Below, in pieces: positions 5,921 to 8,107 of a stretch of DNA of 8,107 nucleotides; the first letter of the stretch is position 1; the number at the start of each line of letters is the position of its first letter. The notes beneath the pieces are model-generated. The model made no database searches and was not told the DNA's origin. It saw nothing but the letters and a program-made list of their open reading frames with translations. The position numbers and the translations under genes were made by a program. The stretch covers positions 1-8,107 of the forward strand of contig CAMWIZ010000030.1 of assembly GCA_947174455.1 (NCBI GenBank). Reading direction: 5' to 3'. The DNA comes from an uncultured Clostridia bacterium. Lineage in GTDB: Bacteria; Bacillota; Clostridia; Oscillospirales; Acutalibacteraceae.

Positions 5921-7594
5921 ATGTTATCTAATATTTATATTGAAAATGTTGCGGTTATTGAAAAGGCAAGCATTGATTTTGATACCGCCTTTAATGTTCT
6001 GACAGGTGAAACAGGTGCAGGTAAGTCTATCATTATTGACTCAATAAATGCTGTTATGGGTCAAAGAGTTTCAAGGGACTTAATCCGTTCAGGTGCATCG
6101 TCAGCATTTGTAAGTGCAACCTTTACCGAGGTGTCTGACAAAATTTGCAGTATTTTTGCCGAACTTGGGTACGATGCAGAGGACTCCTCTTTTATTTTGC
6201 AAAGGCAAATTACCTCTGCAGGCAAAAACGTGTGCAAAATTAACGGCAGGCCCGCTCCATTATCTGTTTTAAAAAAGGCAAGTGCTCATCTTATCAATAT
6301 TTACGGTCAGCATGAGGGGTATGACTTCATGACTGTCGAAAGCCATATTTCATATATTGACGCACTTGGCGACTATGATGTGCAGCTTGACGATTACCGC
6401 CAAAAATTTGAGAAGTATTCGGAATTAAGAAAAAAGCTGACATCTGCAAAAGACGATATTCAAGACCGTGAGAGGAAAATAGACCTTTTGCAATATCAGA
6501 TAAATGAGATTGAGGAGGCAGACCTTCAAAGCGGAGAGATAGAAGAACTTGAATCAAGACGAACTATGCTGCTTAACAGTGAAAAAATTAAGAACGGAAT
6601 AGCCTATGCTTACTCTGAGTTGATTGGTGATGACGAAGAGGGAATCCTTTCACGGCTTGATACTGTGTCGGATAATCTTAACGAAATTGCCGAGCTTTAT
6701 CCGGATATTTCAGAGCTTGCTCAAAGGGTTCAGTCTGCATATTTGGAATTACAGGACTGCAATTATGAGCTTCGTGATACAATAGACGATGTTGACATGG
6801 ATCCCGAAGAACTGGAGGAAATTGAAGAAAGACTTGACTTGATTCGTTCACTGTGCAGAAAATACGGCAATTCGGTAGAAGAAATTGTGGATTTTTGTTT
6901 CAGTGCCAAAAAGCAGCTTAACGAACTCATTGAGTTTGATATAAACAAAGAAAAGCTTGAAAAGCAGTATGCGGAAGCACTGAAGGCAGTCAAAATGTCA
7001 GCTAAAGAGCTTTCAAAACGCAGAACAGAGTGTGCGAAAACATTTGCAAATGATGTTATAAAAGAGATGCGTTATCTCGATATGCCAAATGTAATTATGG
7101 TTCCAAGCATTACTGCCTGTGAGTTTAACGAGTACGGCTGTGACAATCTTGAACTGTTGATTTCCGCAAACCCCGGTGAAGAACCCAAGCCGATTTCAAA
7201 GATAGCGTCGGGCGGTGAACTGTCGAGAATAATGCTTGCCATAAAAAGCATTATAGCAGATAAGGACGGCATAGGGACATTGATATTTGACGAAGTTGAT
7301 GCAGGAATCAGCGGTTCGGCGGCGTCAAAGGTTGGCAGAAAGCTAATGGAGTTGTCGCAGAATCATCAGGTTCTGTGCGTTACTCATCAGGCACAGATAG
7401 CTGCACTTGCAGATGCACATCTGTTTATCAGTAAAAGTGTTTCGGACGGACGCACGTTTACAAAGGTACGGGAGCTTAACTTTGACGAAAGAAAGTATGA
7501 ACTTTCCCGAATTATTGACGGCGATAATCCGTCCGAGCTTGCATTGCAGCACGCAGAGGAAATGCTCAAGCTGTCACCGCAAAACAAAAGTTAA
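5921..7594 (+). CDS. recN: DNA repair protein RecN (SMC-like ATPase)
   Basis: RecN is an SMC-like ATPase recruited early to double-strand breaks, where it gathers DNA ends for RecA-dependent repair. The 557 residues match the family. The N-terminal ATPase half has MLSNIYIENVAVIE, Walker A GETGAGKS at 29-36 and INGRPAPLSVL before GQHE at 129-132. Where many RecN proteins continue with His/Asn-Gln, this one has Gly-Tyr. A charged coiled-coil region fills roughly 150-400. The C-terminal half has the ABC signature SGGELS at 430-435, Walker B TLIFDEVDAG at 453-462 with catalytic Glu458, and the VTHQAQIAALAD switch at 487-498. ATG 5921 is preceded by GGGTG at 5911-5915. SOS control is common in the family, but the 21-base gap after argR has no room for an obvious LexA-controlled promoter. 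No terminator follows. Confidence 0.97.
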   Translation: MLSNIYIENVAVIEKASIDFDTAFNVLTGETGAGKSIIIDSINAVMGQRVSRDLIRSGASSAFVSATFTEVSDKICSIFAELGYDAEDSSFILQRQITSAGKNVCKINGRPAPLSVLKKASAHLINIYGQHEGYDFMTVESHISYIDALGDYDVQLDDYRQKFEKYSELRKKLTSAKDDIQDRERKIDLLQYQINEIEEADLQSGEIEELESRRTMLLNSEKIKNGIAYAYSELIGDDEEGILSRLDTVSDNLNEIAELYPDISELAQRVQSAYLELQDCNYELRDTIDDVDMDPEELEEIEERLDLIRSLCRKYGNSVEEIVDFCFSAKKQLNELIEFDINKEKLEKQYAEALKAVKMSAKELSKRRTECAKTFANDVIKEMRYLDMPNVIMVPSITACEFNEYGCDNLELLISANPGEEPKPISKIASGGELSRIMLAIKSIIADKDGIGTLIFDEVDAGISGSAASKVGRKLMELSQNHQVLCVTHQAQIAALADAHLFISKSVSDGRTFTKVRELNFDERKYELSRIIDGDNPSELALQHAEEMLKLSPQNKS

Positions 7595-7630
7595 TTTGGC
7601 GGCAATATCATACGAGAGGAAGATTAACCA

Positions 7631-8107
7631 ATGAGGAAAATACCGTTCAGTCCTCCTGATATAACGGAAGCAGAAATAAATGAAGTTGTAGATGCTCTAA
7701 AATCCGGCTGGATTACAACAGGTCCGAAGACTAAAGAGTTGGAGCGTCTTGTTGCAGAAAGATGCCATACCTCAAGGGCTGCCTGTCTTAATTCCAACAC
7801 TGCGTGTTTGGAACTTACACTGAGAATTTTAGGTATAGGTGAGGGTGATGAGGTAATAGTGCCCGCCTATACCTATACAGCAAGTGCAAGTGTTATAGAC
7901 CATATTGGTGCATCTATAGTCATGGTTGATTGTGAAAAGGACAAATTTACAATGGATTACGAACAGCTTAAAAAGCTGATAACAGATAAAACCAAGGCTG
8001 TAATTACGGTTGACCTGTTCGGAATTCCCTGCGATTATGACAGAATTTTTGAGATAGTTCAACGCAAGAGAGCCTTGTTTTGTCCGAGCAATAACACTAT
8101 ACAAAGG
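7631..8107 (+). CDS. DegT/DnrJ/EryC1/StrS family PLP aminotransferase, N-terminal part (cut by window end)
   Basis: Proteins of this family are fold-type I, pyridoxal-phosphate sugar aminotransferases that usually transfer an amino group to a nucleotide-linked keto-sugar for surface polysaccharide or antibiotic sugar synthesis. The visible 159 residues open with MRKIPFSPPDITEAEINEV and SGWITTGPKTKELE at 25-38. The phosphate-binding loop NSNTACLEL is at 54-62, EGDEVIVPAYTYTASASVI at 71-89, and DLFGIPCDYDRIFEI at 128-142. The cofactor aspartate and Schiff-base lysine lie beyond the window. The tail RKRALFCPSN resembles an insertion known in some members before the D-A-A-H motif. ATG 7631 has an AGAGGA SD at 7615-7620. 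The gene lies 36 bases after recN with no terminator between, so it may be read from the same transcript, yet it is not part of the conserved cluster. The substrate cannot be told. Confidence 0.88.
   Translation, partial: MRKIPFSPPDITEAEINEVVDALKSGWITTGPKTKELERLVAERCHTSRAACLNSNTACLELTLRILGIGEGDEVIVPAYTYTASASVIDHIGASIVMVDCEKDKFTMDYEQLKKLITDKTKAVITVDLFGIPCDYDRIFEIVQRKRALFCPSNNTIQR

Noticed and set aside
6763..6993. Minus-strand Ser-rich open frame opposite recN
   Set aside because: Its Ser-rich composition mirrors the Glu/Asp/Leu-rich coiled coil of RecN on the other strand, so it is a shadow.
7577..7604. Possible terminator after recN (CCGC pairing with GCGG)
   Set aside because: The stem is only four base pairs with a loop of nearly twenty bases and no T-run follows.
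7829..8104. Minus-strand open frame of 91 codons at the right end
   Set aside because: It is antisense to the aminotransferase, whose forward frame gives clear family motifs across the same bases.

Overview
This window is a compact, all-plus-strand stretch of bacterial chromosome. It reads as the housekeeping cluster xseA-xseB-ispA-dxs-tlyA-nadK-argR-recN, followed by the start of a DegT/DnrJ-family aminotransferase gene. From established knowledge, this gene order is typical of Firmicutes and especially Clostridia, where nadK sits between tlyA and argR. The moderately AT-rich coding sequence, strong Shine-Dalgarno (SD) sites, frequent TTG starts and Firmicutes-like protein motifs agree with this. 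I infer an anaerobic clostridial organism, possibly of the gut Oscillospiraceae/Ruminococcus type, but genus and species cannot be read from the sequence.

Layout: 1-721 is the C-terminal part of XseA, whose start lies outside the window. 737-940 is XseB, and together they form exonuclease VII. 943-1815 is IspA and 1830-3686 is Dxs, the prenyl-chain synthase and the first enzyme of the MEP isoprenoid pathway. A 77-base AT-rich gap, the largest in the window, precedes tlyA (3764-4570), an S4 + FtsJ-fold rRNA 2'-O-methyltransferase. nadK (4587-5447), argR (5450-5899) and recN (5921-7594) follow with gaps of 2 to 21 bases. At 7631 an aminotransferase gene begins and is cut off by the window end. 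Most junctions are so tight that the SD lies at, or overlaps, the end of the preceding gene. I see no intrinsic terminator anywhere, so the simplest reading is one long transcript starting upstream, possibly boosted by a weak promoter before tlyA.

The genes do not form one pathway. XseAB and RecN belong to DNA repair, Dxs and IspA to isoprenoid supply, NadK makes NADP(H), TlyA modifies rRNA, and ArgR regulates arginine metabolism. I found no tRNA or rRNA gene, insertion sequence, CRISPR array, phage gene, toxin-antitoxin pair or defence system, and no stretch over 300 bases without a gene.

I looked for an undescribed system and did not find one. Every complete gene belongs to a well-known family with its key residues intact. 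The points worth a second look are modest: recN is followed by an aminotransferase gene instead of spoIVB-spo0A, there is a palindrome overlapping a TATAAT hexamer before tlyA, a perfect short hairpin lies early in ispA, three TTG starts are used, and the aminotransferase seems to carry an insertion.
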